In this document: in pieces, positions 9,329 to 18,243 of the stretch
How positions within the stretch are numbered: position 1 is the first letter of the stretch
Layout of the letters: each line of letters starts with the position of its first letter
From: Sphaerospermopsis aphanizomenoides BCCUSP55
GTDB lineage: Bacteria > Cyanobacteriota > Cyanobacteriia > Cyanobacteriales > Nostocaceae
Assembly (NCBI RefSeq): GCF_001586785.1
Contig: NZ_LUFH02000031.1
Span: 1-53,549 of the forward strand
Length of the DNA stretch: 53,549 nt
Direction of reading: 5' to 3'
Program-made: the position numbers and the translations under genes
The notes under the pieces: model-generated
The model's input: only the letters and a program-made list of their open reading frames with translations
The model's database searches: none
What the model was told of the DNA's origin: nothing

Positions 9329-9354
9329 GTCAATTGTCAATTATCAATTGATAA
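9329..9354. repeat. TCAATTG-type tandem repeat
   Basis: Repeated CAATTGT/CAATTAT units between two convergent genes. They are self-complementary, so they can form hairpins. Confidence 0.7.
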
Positions 9355-9361
9355 ATCCTGG

Positions 9362-10444
9362 CTATGATTTTTTTGCATTATTTTTCACAAAAACCATTCC
9401 ACTGTATAACTGAAACGCTGCATCCCAATTAGTTGTTTCCCTTCTAAATAGTTGAATATGAGAGGGAATTTGATTTAGCACTTCTGTTTGATCTAAAACT
9501 GTTTCCCCAAAAGGCTGGAAATCTGACCAAACTTTGATTTGAGGTAATTTTTTTTCGACCCATTGGATTAAACTATTCCAGTTGATTCTAATTGTATTTT
9601 GGGTGGCTTGGGGGGTGATTTCTAAACCCTGTTGAAATTCATATCCATTGTCATAAATTCGCAAAATAATATTTCTTCCAGGTAAGTGCAAATCACAGAA
9701 ATGGGCATAGTCTTGAGTTTGGGTTTTCCGTTCTAGTTTGCCACGGACGTTAATATCTACCACCTGTTCAAAAATTGGTAACAGTCCCATGACTCTGGCT
9801 GTAACTTCTGACCAATCAAAATTGATAGAACCCAGTTGATTTTCATCATTTTGACAGACAACTGTGGGTTTTGATGGTGATTGGGAGAAATGTTTAACTT
9901 GATATACTTGTATTTTTTGAATTTGTGATATTTTCAGCCAGAAACAGGGAATCCCTGCTTGTTGTAACTGTGTCCCATAAAATTGCATTTCGCCAATTTT
10001 ACCAGTGCGATACACTCTCCAACTGCGACTTGGTAGCATTAGCCTAGCACTGTAGGCATCTATTTGCAGAATTTGGGCAAATTTTGGTGCGGCTATAGTT
10101 CTTTGTTCATTATTGATAGGTTCTAAAACTAATATTCCCGGTTCTTGATTAGTTGGTTGTGCGATCGCTTTAGCAATAGCTGTTTGTCTTTCTTCTTGTT
10201 TAATATTTTCCAGACGTTGTAAACCTTGACGTGCTTGTGACAATAATTTTTGGTGGGTTGTCACTCGCAATAGTTGACGATAAATTTTTTCTGCGTCCTG
10301 TCGTTTTCCAGAAACTTCCTGTATTCGTGCTACATAAAATTGCACCCAAGGATTTTCCGGTGAGTCTTTGAGTAGGGGTTTGAGTAATTTAGCTGCGGTG
10401 TGGTAGTCCTTGCGTTCAAAGGCGGCGATAACTTCTTCCAGCAT
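9362..10444 (-). CDS. TPR-domain protein of unknown function
   Basis: 360 aa. The N-terminal 90 residues form TPR-like helices (MLEEVIAAFERKDYHTAAKLLKPLL, WVQFYVARIQEVSGKRQDAEKIYRQLL). A linker of about 40 residues is followed by a 200-residue mixed alpha/beta region without a motif I know (SRSWRVYRTGKIGEMQFYG, WSEVTARVMGLLPIFEQVV, then TNWDAAFQLYSGMVF near the end). No signal peptide or transmembrane segment. The pattern suggests a cytoplasmic scaffold or an assembly protein found in cyanobacteria. It lies downstream of rsmE on the same strand with an 89-base gap. Confidence 0.75.
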   Translation of the reverse strand: MLEEVIAAFERKDYHTAAKLLKPLLKDSPENPWVQFYVARIQEVSGKRQDAEKIYRQLLRVTTHQKLLSQARQGLQRLENIKQEERQTAIAKAIAQPTNQEPGILVLEPINNEQRTIAAPKFAQILQIDAYSARLMLPSRSWRVYRTGKIGEMQFYGTQLQQAGIPCFWLKISQIQKIQVYQVKHFSQSPSKPTVVCQNDENQLGSINFDWSEVTARVMGLLPIFEQVVDINVRGKLERKTQTQDYAHFCDLHLPGRNIILRIYDNGYEFQQGLEITPQATQNTIRINWNSLIQWVEKKLPQIKVWSDFQPFGETVLDQTEVLNQIPSHIQLFRRETTNWDAAFQLYSGMVFVKNNAKKS

Positions 10445-10533
10445 GACGTGATAATAAACCTGAATAAATTTCTCGCGCCAAGACGCACAGACGCAAAAAA
10501 AGCGTTTTCGTTTTGCGTGAGACCTTATATCAT

Positions 10534-11247
10534 TTATACTTCACAAGCAGCCGCAATCAAGGATAATGCAACAACTGGCGCGGTGACTGCGCGGAGGATG
10601 CGCCTACCAAGGGAAACAGGTTGAAAACTTTTATCTATAGCCATTTCAATTTCTTGATCTGTCCATCCTCCTTCTGGTCCGATGGCGATAGTAATTTCAC
10701 CAGATAGATGATTGTTATTTAACACTTTTGTTAAATGTGGATAATCACTACGCGCTTCACAAAGATAACGGTGATTGGCTGCACATTCACTTAAAACGCT
10801 ACTAAAGGTTACAGGTTCTAAGATTGTAGGCACAAAAGCCCGTTCTGATTGTTCTGCGGCTTCTGAGGCTATACGTTGCCAACGTTCCAGTTTTTGCGGA
10901 CTAGGATTTAATAGAGTGCGATCGCTCAAAACAGGAATAATACAAGTTACTCCTAACTCCGTACAACACCGGACAACATCATCAAAGCCATTTCCTTTTG
11001 GTAAAGCCACCATCAAAGTTATAGATACTGGTAACTCTGTTTTCACCTCCAGTAATTCTAAAACCTGTCCTGTTTCTCCTGTTAATTGAGTTAACCACCA
11101 TTTACCAATTCCATCCATCGCAATAAATTTATCCCCATCTTGTAACCGCAACACCCGGAATAAATAATGTTGTTGTTGGTGGGTTAATAAAAGTTGGGTT
11201 TGTTGGAGTTGGGAAGGATTAATCGTAATGCGTTGGAGTTGAGACAT
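10534..11247 (-). CDS. rsmE: 16S rRNA (uracil1498-N3)-methyltransferase
   Basis: 237 aa, normal RsmE length. This SPOUT-class enzyme methylates U1498 of 16S rRNA using SAM. N-terminal PUA-like domain about 1-70 (HYLFRVLRLQDGDKFIAMDG). The SPOUT knot begins at ITLMVALPKGNGFDDVVRCC, and SAM-site loops are AIGPEGGWTDQEIE and SLGRRILRAVTAPVVALSLI, the diagnostic RsmE signature. The start ATG gives MSQLQRITI. A TPR gene follows on the same strand. Confidence 0.95.
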   Translation of the reverse strand: MSQLQRITINPSQLQQTQLLLTHQQQHYLFRVLRLQDGDKFIAMDGIGKWWLTQLTGETGQVLELLEVKTELPVSITLMVALPKGNGFDDVVRCCTELGVTCIIPVLSDRTLLNPSPQKLERWQRIASEAAEQSERAFVPTILEPVTFSSVLSECAANHRYLCEARSDYPHLTKVLNNNHLSGEITIAIGPEGGWTDQEIEMAIDKSFQPVSLGRRILRAVTAPVVALSLIAAACEV

Positions 11248-11405
11248 GATGGTTTGAGATTTGGGATGTTTGATTTGAGATTGTATCTAAAATCAATTTT
11301 CCTTTCTATAGCTGTAGCCAGGATAATTAGGACATTATGAATCCTATAAACGTAGATATAATAAGGCTTTTTCTCCTGCCTCCTGCTATATCAATGCAGT
11401 TTTCC

Positions 11406-11456
11406 TACACCCTACACCCTACACCCTACACCCTACACCCTACCCCCTACCCCCTG
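11406..11456. repeat. Heptanucleotide tandem repeat (CCCTACA)
   Basis: About five copies of CCCTACA then two of CCCTACC. It sits just upstream of the structured/open-frame segment that precedes the cpcL-type gene. Confidence 0.85.
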
Positions 11457-11510
11457 TTGTTGACTGCATGAAAAATCGCTATTTCCAGGCATATCTGTGG
11501 TAATATCTAA

Positions 11511-11777
11511 ATCGGGGAATCAACGCCTCAAGTTAGTGACCGAAGCCCCTTAGACAATTGGTATCCGGTAGAGCGACGCAAAAAATTTGGAAAGCCGCTC
11601 TATAAGTCAAACACAGGCACGCATTGTCCAAACTATGACCGAAATACAGGTGATTATTGCTCCTTGGATTTACTGGTAGAGATGCTAGGAGTTGAGATTG
11701 CCAATCACTGTCATGTCAATGTGCAACGGATTGCGGCGCTGCCGATTTTCCTATCATTTAATCTGCGTAAGTCATGA
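11511..11777 (+). other. Leader segment with nested stems and an 88-codon open frame lacking a start codon
   Basis: Two nested complementary pairs are visible: GACAAT (11553-11558) with ATTGTC (11623-11628), and inside it TAGAGCG (11569-11575) with CGCTCTA (11596-11602). The same stretch has a frame open for 88 codons, from after TAA at 11508 to TGA at 11775. It gives protein-like sequence (DNWYPVERRKKFGKPLYKS, HCPNYDRNTGDYC, VEMLGVEIANHCHVNVQR). No ATG or GTG occurs in its first half. It could be a structured 5' leader or small RNA for the linker gene at 11823, or the 3' remnant of a lost gene. Confidence 0.4.
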
Positions 11778-11822
11778 TCACGACTGATTTTTCCTATTAC
11801 TGGTTACTCAATCCTTCAGATT

Positions 11823-12569
11823 ATGACGATTCCTCTACTCGCTTACACACCCTCCAGCCAGAATCAACGGGTAAAAGGATTTGAAGTGCCTGGAGACGAA
11901 ACGCCCCGTATCTACACCACTGAAGGAACACCTTCTCGCGGAGATATGGATGATTTAATCTGGGCAGCATATCGCCAGATTTTTAATGAACAACAAATTC
12001 TCGTTAGTAATCGGTTGCCAAGATTAGAAAGTCAACTGAAATCTAGAAGTCTGACTGTGCGTGACTTTATTCGGGGACTGGCAACCTCAGACACATTCCG
12101 GATACGTAATTACAATGTCAATAATAATTACCGATTTGTGGAAATGTGTGTACAGCGCCTGTTGGGACGAAAAGTATATAACCAGCGAGAAACAATGGCC
12201 TGGTCGATTGTACTAGCTACCAAAGGGTTAAATGGATTCATTGATACACTGTTGAACAGTGATGAGTATCAACAACATTTTGGTGACAATACAGTTCCTT
12301 ATCAACGACGACGCATTTTGCCTCAGCACAGTAAAGGCGAGTTACCTTTTGCTCGGATGTCTCGCTATGGTACAGATTACCGTGATAAACTGCCAAAACC
12401 AGTATCACTAGGCGCTGATGGTTTATTCACTCAATTTGAGAAATTTGATTTTCAGACGTTTAAGCAACGGGCAGATTGGAATAGAGCATCTATTGTACTG
12501 CTCTCTATCTTGACGATTATTGTTCTGTTCTTACTGTTCTCAGAAACCAACAGGCTGTTTTTGTCATGA
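11823..12569 (+). CDS. cpcL: CpcL-type (CpcG3-like) phycobilisome rod linker with membrane anchor
   Basis: 248 aa. Residues about 1-190 are a rod-core linker domain (Pfam PBS_linker_poly) with the CpcG start MTIPLLAYTPSSQNQRV, the MDDLIWAAYRQIFNEQQ helix, and RFVEMCVQRLLGRKVYNQRE. Unlike core-binding CpcG linkers, the C-terminus ends in one hydrophobic helix (about 222-242, SIVLLSILTIIVLFLLFSE). That is the hallmark of CpcL, which holds a rod-only phycobilisome at the thylakoid membrane and associates with photosystem I (and NDH-1). In Anabaena the cpcG genes lie together in the cpc operon; here the gene stands alone with a roughly 300-base leader. It probably has its own promoter. Confidence 0.87.
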   Translation: MTIPLLAYTPSSQNQRVKGFEVPGDETPRIYTTEGTPSRGDMDDLIWAAYRQIFNEQQILVSNRLPRLESQLKSRSLTVRDFIRGLATSDTFRIRNYNVNNNYRFVEMCVQRLLGRKVYNQRETMAWSIVLATKGLNGFIDTLLNSDEYQQHFGDNTVPYQRRRILPQHSKGELPFARMSRYGTDYRDKLPKPVSLGADGLFTQFEKFDFQTFKQRADWNRASIVLLSILTIIVLFLLFSETNRLFLS

Positions 12570-12861
12570 ACAGCTAACTACTCAACCGTTAGATTTGCGT
12601 AGCATCTACTGATAGCTACTGTATATATAGGGGATGCTGATAGCGGAGTGTGGCGTAAGCCATATAAATGCAAAACTCAAATAAATCAATGGATTCAGGC
12701 TGATAAAAAAGAAAATAGGTGCAAGATTTTTGAAGCTAGGAGTGGAAAAATCGAGCATTTTGAGGGTGAAATCTCAAAAATTTGTTGCTGACAGATAGCC
12801 CTTTCCTCTTGCCTTTTGCCTGTCCCCACGAGAAGACTTTTTCAGCAAGCCCCATGTATAA
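12570..12861. other. Intergenic gap after the CpcL-type gene
   Basis: About 290 bases with no supportable gene. It contains imperfect direct repeats around GATGCTGATAGC and GTAGCATCTACTGATAG but no clear terminator. Confidence 0.5.
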
Positions 12862-12878
12862 GGTGGGCATTGCCCACC
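12862..12878. repeat. Palindromic dispersed repeat GGTGGGCA-T-TGCCCACC
   Basis: A perfect 8-base inverted repeat with a single central base, 7 bases beyond the sir stop codon. The same 'GTGGGCATTGCCCACC' unit is widespread in cyanobacterial intergenic DNA. It may serve as a terminator stem for sir, but no T-run follows. Confidence 0.6.
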
Positions 12879-12885
12879 CTACCTA

Positions 12886-14799
12886 CTACAGACTTTGGAA
12901 ATACTTATCTAAAGCCTCATGTACCAATTCAGTCATGGGTCGATTTTGCTTTTCTGCGGTTTCTTTCAGTTGCAGATAAACATCATCTCGCAAACTCACC
13001 CGATGACGAGATTTGCCACTACTGGTAGGTTCTCCCGGTGTGTAGGTGGCTGAAAATTCACGGATAGCATCAAAACCAATGCGATCGCAAAAATCACCAA
13101 AACTCTCTTTACCTTTGCGCGACTTCTTAAAGAACACAAAAATCGGCTCTAAAAAGCTTTCTATATCATTGTGGTGCAGCTTTTCAATGATAGGTTGCGC
13201 TAACCGGGTTTGATCTGGTGAACCACCAAGCCACACTTGATAAGATTCTGGTGCGCTGCCCACAAAACCTAATTCTGCCATATAAGGACGAGCGCAACCA
13301 TTGGGGCATCCTGTCATCCTGACCACAAAATGGTCTTTTTGTAAACCCAGTTGATCTAATAAAGCGCGAATTCTTTCTAAAATACCGGGAATTGCTCTTT
13401 CTGATTCTGTTATCGCTAAACCGCAGGTGGGTAAAGCTGGACAGGCCATAGAATAGCGGGTTAAGGCGGAAATTTGACTAGGATCAGCAATGACACCATG
13501 TTTGTCAAGAATTTCCTGAATTGCTTCTTTGTCTTCCGGGACAATATCGTAAAAAATCAGGTTTTGGTTAGGTGTGAGGCGGATAGGTAAATTAAACTGT
13601 TCCACAATTGAGCGTAAAGCGGTTTTCAGTTGCAATGTACCTTCGTCTTTTACCCGACCATTATCAATGGAAATACCCAAGAACAGTTTACCGTCGCCTT
13701 GTTCATTCCAGCCGAGATAATCTTGATATTTGAATTTGGGTAATTCTTTAAAAGGTTCGACAGCTTTACCAAAGTATTCTTCAACTTTAGCGCGGAATTT
13801 ATCTACACCCCAATCATTGATTAAATATTTTAATCTCGCGTGTCTTCTGTCGGTGCGATCGCCATAATCTCGCTGAGTGGCAACAATCGCTTTGACAATA
13901 TCATAAACATCTTCTTTGGCTACATAGCAAATTGGATCAGCCACTCGCGCAAAGGTTTCTTCTTTGTTGTGGGTTCTTCCTAAACCACCACCAGCAAACA
14001 CATTAAAACCTTGTAATTCCCCTTTTTTATTGGTCATGACTACCAAAGTCAAATCTTGGGAATACAAATCTACGGAATTATCACCGGGAACCGTGACGCA
14101 AATTTTAAATTTGCGGGGCATATAATGAGTGCCATAAATTGGTTCTACGGAATCATGAATAATAGTCCCAGTACCATTTTTTTCCCTGGCTGCTTTCACA
14201 TCTGGATGTTCTTCCGCACTGATGGCTTTTTCCCCATCTAACCAAATTTCATAATAAGCACCGGTTTGGGGCGAGAGCAAATCAGCAATATTTTGGGCAT
14301 ATTCCCAAGCATACTGATAATCAGCGCGATTTTTAAAAGGTGCGGGGGGAGCCATGACGTTGCGGTTAATGTCACCACAAGCACCCAAAGTTGAACCTAA
14401 ATTTTGTACAATTGTGGCGATCGCACTTTTGAGATTTTTCTTTAAAATCCCATGTAACTGAAAACCTTGGCGGGTAGTAGCTCTTAACGTATGATTTCCA
14501 TATTCATCCGCTAATTTATCTAAAGCCAAATATAGCTGCGGTGGTACTAACCCACCAGGATTTTTTGTCCGCAGCATCATTTGATAGTCTTTCTCTTGTC
14601 CCTTAGCACGATTATCACGGTTATCCTGTTGATAAGACCCGTGAAACTTCAGAATCTGGATCGCATCTTCACTAAAGTGGGTTGTATCCTGAAGAATTTC
14701 TGTGGCTACAGGTTCACGCAAAAAATTACTATTTTCTTTAATACCTTCAACTTTAGAAGGCTTACGGTTGGTCAGATTGGTAGGAGCAGAGTTAACCAT
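12886..14799 (-). CDS. sir: Ferredoxin-sulfite reductase with C-terminal RHH-like extension
   Basis: 637 aa. It reduces sulfite to sulfide with six electrons from ferredoxin in assimilatory sulfur metabolism. Two ferredoxin-half domains and two siroheme/4Fe-4S domains are visible: [24 protein letters not shown], and the cluster cysteines CPALPTC (Cx5C) and CPNGC (Cx3C). The Arg and Lys residues around RYSMACP and RMTGCPNG suit the siroheme site. The core ends near residue 590 ([10 protein letters not shown]). It is followed by about 44 residues ([18 protein letters not shown], then [18 protein letters not shown]) with the strand-helix-helix pattern of a ribbon-helix-helix domain. The start ATG gives [12 protein letters not shown]; no strong Shine-Dalgarno is visible. 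Confidence 0.95.
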   Translation of the reverse strand: MVNSAPTNLTNRKPSKVEGIKENSNFLREPVATEILQDTTHFSEDAIQILKFHGSYQQDNRDNRAKGQEKDYQMMLRTKNPGGLVPPQLYLALDKLADEYGNHTLRATTRQGFQLHGILKKNLKSAIATIVQNLGSTLGACGDINRNVMAPPAPFKNRADYQYAWEYAQNIADLLSPQTGAYYEIWLDGEKAISAEEHPDVKAAREKNGTGTIIHDSVEPIYGTHYMPRKFKICVTVPGDNSVDLYSQDLTLVVMTNKKGELQGFNVFAGGGLGRTHNKEETFARVADPICYVAKEDVYDIVKAIVATQRDYGDRTDRRHARLKYLINDWGVDKFRAKVEEYFGKAVEPFKELPKFKYQDYLGWNEQGDGKLFLGISIDNGRVKDEGTLQLKTALRSIVEQFNLPIRLTPNQNLIFYDIVPEDKEAIQEILDKHGVIADPSQISALTRYSMACPALPTCGLAITESERAIPGILERIRALLDQLGLQKDHFVVRMTGCPNGCARPYMAELGFVGSAPESYQVWLGGSPDQTRLAQPIIEKLHHNDIESFLEPIFVFFKKSRKGKESFGDFCDRIGFDAIREFSATYTPGEPTSSGKSRHRVSLRDDVYLQLKETAEKQNRPMTELVHEALDKYFQSL

Positions 14800-14928
14800 T
14801 ACAGTAGTATCTTTGTCAATAGCACGAGTTAAAGTCGAATTAGGAATTAAAAAATACCTTATTCAACTGGTAGAACACCGAAAATCCGGTCGGAATTATG
14901 AAGAATAATTTAATTTTAACACGGTAAA

Positions 14929-14970
14929 ATGCTGGCTTTATCAGTGATAGACACTTAATAAAACCAGCAT
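14929..14970. terminator. Long stem-loop upstream of sir
   Basis: ATGCTGG-C-TTTAT pairs with ATAAA-A-CCAGCAT across a 16-base loop (12 paired bases, one mismatch). On the minus strand it is followed by TTTTACC. It lies 160 bases past the stop of the exported-protein gene at 15132 and could end that transcript or act in the sir leader. The rest of the 14800-15131 gap holds no gene. Confidence 0.4.
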
Positions 14971-15131
14971 CGACAGTAAATAGGTGTAATTAAACACAAT
15001 ATTTTTTTGTTTTCTCCTGTTGACATAATATTTAAACTAGTTTTTTGTCAACAGTATCTATAAACTTGAATTGCACCAACTTACTGAGGATATATATTCT
15101 ATCAGACTAAGTTCGCAACTGGGCTAAATTT

Positions 15132-15668
15132 TTACCGGAAACGATAACCAATACCACCATTGATGCTGACAGCAGAAGCATCGCTATTTTGGTAAGCACC
15201 GAGTCCAACTTTAGCGTTGGTGTAGACGAGGAAGTTTTTGGTAACTTCAGATTCCACTCCAGCACCCACAACTACAGCATCTCTGTTACCAATAGGACTG
15301 GGTTTACCATCTGACTCTACAAAAGAATAGCCACCAGTGATGAAGGCGTTTGTTTTAGGAGCAATACCTACGTCTACAGAAACTTCAGGGATGATAGCAG
15401 AGGTTTCATCACTCCAGAGAACATTACCCCGTGCAGAAAATGGAGTGTTACCTAATTTAACGCGACCTGTGAGGTTGCCACCGAAGGTAGCTGCATCACC
15501 GGTTTTTCCACCATTAGTAACACCAGCAGAGACACCAGCACCGATATAACTAGCATCTGTGCCTTTTTGAGTTTCAGCGGCAGCTTTACCAACTGACATA
15601 AATGCAGGAACAATAACTAAGGAAGATAGAGCAGAAATTGTAACTAAAGATTTGAGCAAGCGTTTCAT
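15132..15668 (-). CDS. Exported beta-rich protein of unknown function (porin-like pattern)
   Basis: 178 aa from the ATG at 15668; a TTG four codons upstream is in frame but GGTGA lies 5 bases before the ATG. Residues 1-32 are a signal peptide: MKRLLKSLV, hydrophobic core ISALSSLVIVPAFMSVG, then likely cleavage after AAA. The mature part consists of alternating polar/hydrophobic stretches with many Gly, Asn and Thr (ASYIGAGVSAGVTNGG, TGRVKLGNTPFSARG, ITGGYSFVESDGKP). It ends SINGGIGYRFR, with a C-terminal aromatic-basic pattern as in outer-membrane beta-barrels. About 150 residues would suit a small 8-strand barrel. Function unknown. Divergent from the gene at 15908. Confidence 0.75.
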   Translation of the reverse strand: MKRLLKSLVTISALSSLVIVPAFMSVGKAAAETQKGTDASYIGAGVSAGVTNGGKTGDAATFGGNLTGRVKLGNTPFSARGNVLWSDETSAIIPEVSVDVGIAPKTNAFITGGYSFVESDGKPSPIGNRDAVVVGAGVESEVTKNFLVYTNAKVGLGAYQNSDASAVSINGGIGYRFR

Positions 15669-15907
15669 AATTGTCACCAAATTTTAGAAGTTTTACTGTT
15701 AAATTCTAAGTCGAATGTAATCTAAAAATGTTCCAGATGATTTTAAAATTTACGAATTTCCTTGTTGCTTTAGATGCAATCTATTTAGGATTAAGTGATT
15801 GGGTAAATTTTTGAATCATTTGAATCAACAATCATAATTACACATATCTAGCCTAGGATTCCAGATTTATTGATCGAGATTTTAGTAATTTTCTTGGAAA
15901 TTGAATT

Positions 15908-16855
15908 ATGGTAACTACAACTAACGTCTTGTCTGGGTTGTTGGGTGTATGTGTCGGTGATGCCTTGGGTGTGCCTGTGGAGTTTACCAGCCGTACTGAA
16001 CGCCTAAAATACCCAGTCTCTTCAATGTTAGGTTATGGCACATGGAATCAACCACCCGGAACTTGGTCAGATGATAGTTCACTCACTTTGTGTTTAGCAG
16101 AATGTCTGTGTGATGGTTTTTCCCTAGATGCGATCGCTAAGTCTTTCTGGCGTTGGTACAAAGAAGGTTACTGGGCTGCTCATGGTGAAGTCTTTGATAT
16201 TGGCAATACCACATTTCTGGCACTTGTTAATTGGCAGCAAGGAGCATCACCTCTAAAAGCAGGTGGTACTAGTGAAAATAGTAATGGCAATGGTTCTTTG
16301 ATGAGAATTTTGCCAATGGCTTATTGTTATTCAACTTGGACTTTTCAGGAATTAATAGAAAGAGTGCATCAAGTTTCTTGCATTACTCACGCTCATCTTC
16401 GTTCCCAAATGGCTTGTGGCATTTACATTAGTATTGCTGTGGAATTATTGGCAGGGCTTGAACCCAAAGCCGCTTATTTACAAGGCTTGGACAAGATTCA
16501 ATCCCTTTATTCTGGTGGTGAATATCTCCTAGAAAAACCCCATTTTGACAGGGTTTTGAGTGGGGAAATTGCCGGAGTATCCATCGAAGAGATTAACTCT
16601 GGCGGTTATGTGATTGACACCCTGGAAGCATCTTTATGGTGTTTGTTAAATAGTTCATCTTATGCCCAAGCTGTACTCACAGCTGTCAACTTAGGCGCAG
16701 ATACGGATACTACTGCGGCTGTGACTGGTGGGTTAGCGGGAATTTATTACGGTGTGGAAAATATTCCCACCGCATGGGTTGAGCAAATTGCCCGCAAATC
16801 AGAAATTATAGACTTGGCCAGTCGTTTGGCTATGACACTCTCATCAAGGTTTTAG
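15908..16855 (+). CDS. ADP-ribosylglycohydrolase family protein
   Basis: 315 aa, single ADP-ribosyl-GH (ARH/DraG) domain. It removes ADP-ribose from proteins or small molecules using two Mg2+ ions. Metal and substrate motifs are present: GVCVGDALGVPVEF (N-terminal motif), TWSDDSSLTLCLAE with the DD metal ligands, the NGNGSLMRILPMA loop, and LGADTDTTAAVTGGLAG with the C-terminal D-x-D ligands. All expected acidic ligands appear intact, so it should be active. No nif genes are nearby, so a DraG role in nitrogenase control cannot be claimed. Start ATG at 15908. Confidence 0.93.
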   Translation: MVTTTNVLSGLLGVCVGDALGVPVEFTSRTERLKYPVSSMLGYGTWNQPPGTWSDDSSLTLCLAECLCDGFSLDAIAKSFWRWYKEGYWAAHGEVFDIGNTTFLALVNWQQGASPLKAGGTSENSNGNGSLMRILPMAYCYSTWTFQELIERVHQVSCITHAHLRSQMACGIYISIAVELLAGLEPKAAYLQGLDKIQSLYSGGEYLLEKPHFDRVLSGEIAGVSIEEINSGGYVIDTLEASLWCLLNSSSYAQAVLTAVNLGADTDTTAAVTGGLAGIYYGVENIPTAWVEQIARKSEIIDLASRLAMTLSSRF

Positions 16856-16894
16856 GGGTGTAGGTGACAACTGGTTGCTATGCCTAATAGCAGA

Positions 16895-17224
16895 CTATTC
16901 TATTTGCACCTGTTCATTAATCCATTGTTGGTAGGCAGGACTGGAGAGGAGAATGGGTAAAGCAATGATTTCTGGCAGTTGATAGGAATGCATTTCTCTA
17001 ATTTTGGCTTCTAGGGTGGGAAATAGAGCCAAATTTGTTTTCATGACCAACTGCCATTCATGCTTGTTGTGGATTTCTCCTTGCCATCTGTAGATGGATT
17101 GGATAGGTGATAGACTGACAGCGGCTACGAGTTGAGCTTCAACAACAGCTTGAGCAATTGCTTGAGCTTCCTGCTGTGAACCAACTGTCACCAATACCAC
17201 ACCATAACCCGTTGGTTGCTGCAT
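16895..17224 (-). CDS. cutA: Divalent-cation tolerance protein CutA
   Basis: 109 aa, typical CutA1 length, a trimeric ferredoxin-like-fold protein related to PII. Signatures are YGVVLVTVGSQQEAQAIAQ, AAVSLSPIQSIYRWQGEIH and EWQLVMKTN, then LPEIIALPILLSSPAYQQWI. The name comes from copper tolerance in E. coli, but its cellular role is unsettled; related cyanobacterial proteins form trimers. It is the last gene of a tight minus-strand set, starting 5 bases after the stop of the HTH protein. Confidence 0.95.
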   Translation of the reverse strand: MQQPTGYGVVLVTVGSQQEAQAIAQAVVEAQLVAAVSLSPIQSIYRWQGEIHNKHEWQLVMKTNLALFPTLEAKIREMHSYQLPEIIALPILLSSPAYQQWINEQVQIE

Positions 17225-17229
17225 TGTTG

Positions 17230-18234
17230 CTAAACCAGAGACAGGGAGTAAACCTGGCCATCAATTAACAGTCGGGTGATACCTTTAGCTTGCAGATGGG
17301 TACTAGCTTTATGCAGCATTCTACTGTCAGGAACTTTAATCACGCGATCGCGTTTAGTAGAGAAGCGTTTGGCAACTCGATGATTATCAAATACTGGCAG
17401 AGTTCTCTGTTGAGTTTCAATGGTCGGAATTTGACCTAAATCACCGAAATCCTTGAGTGGTCTGGTAATTAATTCCGCAGAACGGTCAATGACCAAATAG
17501 CAAGTTTTCGGCAAAGGTGCCACTGACAACGGTAAAACTTGAACTGCTCCTTCCCCTGGTCTACGTCTTGTGACTAAGGGTTTTGCCTCCTCAAAGTCTT
17601 CGTCTTCAAAGTCTTCCTCATCTTCATACAAATCATCATCTAAATCATCTAAATCATCGGACTCATCCAGCAGGTCATCGTCGAACATACCCGCAATGAC
17701 GTTTACCTCTGGTTCTTCATCCTCTAAGATTGTTCTGGGGATGCTGGGAAGTTCCGTCGGTCTATGTCTGACGATTTCTATTTCCTTAACTGTTGGTAGT
17801 TTGGGTTTTTCCGTAATTGGTTTTTCCGTAGCTGAGGAGCGCGTTTTCACCCGTCTAATCGCCGGGATTGGCGGTGGAATTGACTCAGAATTCGATACTT
17901 CTGCTTCTATGACTGGTTTGTCTGGCTCAATATGCAGCAACTCTAAGCGGGGTTTTTCGCTGCTTACAGGTGCTGTTTCTATTGCTGGTTGACTCAACAG
18001 AGGTAACTGCTCATAACTTACCTGCGCTCTGCCTTCAGGGGTTCTAGCAGCGCGTTTTAAAGAAACGAGATATTCGTAATCTTCTTCTGGTAAGGTACTC
18101 TTGAGTAGTCGGCTAATTGTTGAGTTGCTAACTCCATAGCGTTCTGCCAAAGTCGAGGTGGTTTCGGCAGTCTCTCTATATAGCTTGAGAATTTCTTGTT
18201 TGTCAGATTCTGTTAATTTTCTCACGGTAGACAC
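17230..18234 (-). CDS. HTH protein with acidic linker (putative regulator)
   Basis: About 334 aa. No ATG is available; GTG at 18234 or TTG at 18237 is the start, 7-10 bases after the stop of the upstream membrane gene. Residues about 8-50 are a helix-turn-helix (ESDKQEILKLYRETAETTST, AERYGVSNSTISRLL), like Hin/transposase-type HTHs. Pro-rich linkers follow, then a very acidic run (about 190-220, DDLLDESDDLDDLDDDLYED). The C-terminal 100 residues are a globular basic domain (CYLVIDRSAELITRPLKDFGDLG, then KASTHLQAKGITRLLIDGQVY). A DNA-binding cyanobacterial protein is likely; the target is unknown. Tight linkage to cutA and to the membrane protein suggests one operon. Confidence 0.72.
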   Translation of the reverse strand: MSTVRKLTESDKQEILKLYRETAETTSTLAERYGVSNSTISRLLKSTLPEEDYEYLVSLKRAARTPEGRAQVSYEQLPLLSQPAIETAPVSSEKPRLELLHIEPDKPVIEAEVSNSESIPPPIPAIRRVKTRSSATEKPITEKPKLPTVKEIEIVRHRPTELPSIPRTILEDEEPEVNVIAGMFDDDLLDESDDLDDLDDDLYEDEEDFEDEDFEEAKPLVTRRRPGEGAVQVLPLSVAPLPKTCYLVIDRSAELITRPLKDFGDLGQIPTIETQQRTLPVFDNHRVAKRFSTKRDRVIKVPDSRMLHKASTHLQAKGITRLLIDGQVYSLSLV

Positions 18235-18243
18235 CAAAATTTA

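Noticed and set aside
9213-9413. 66-aa plus-strand frame
   Set aside because: Overlaps TCAATTG repeats and the end of the convergent gene; no ribosome binding site.
11400-11460. Possible CRISPR-like array
   Set aside because: The CCCTACA units are 7 bases with no spacers, so this is a simple tandem repeat. No cas genes are in the window.
15908-16855. DraG role for the ADP-ribosylglycohydrolase
   Set aside because: No nif or draT gene is nearby; the family has many other substrates.
17570-17992. 140-aa Ser-rich frame on the plus strand
   Set aside because: It is antisense to the acidic linker of the HTH protein (GAC/GAT codons read in reverse give Ser). No ribosome binding site and no plausible fold.
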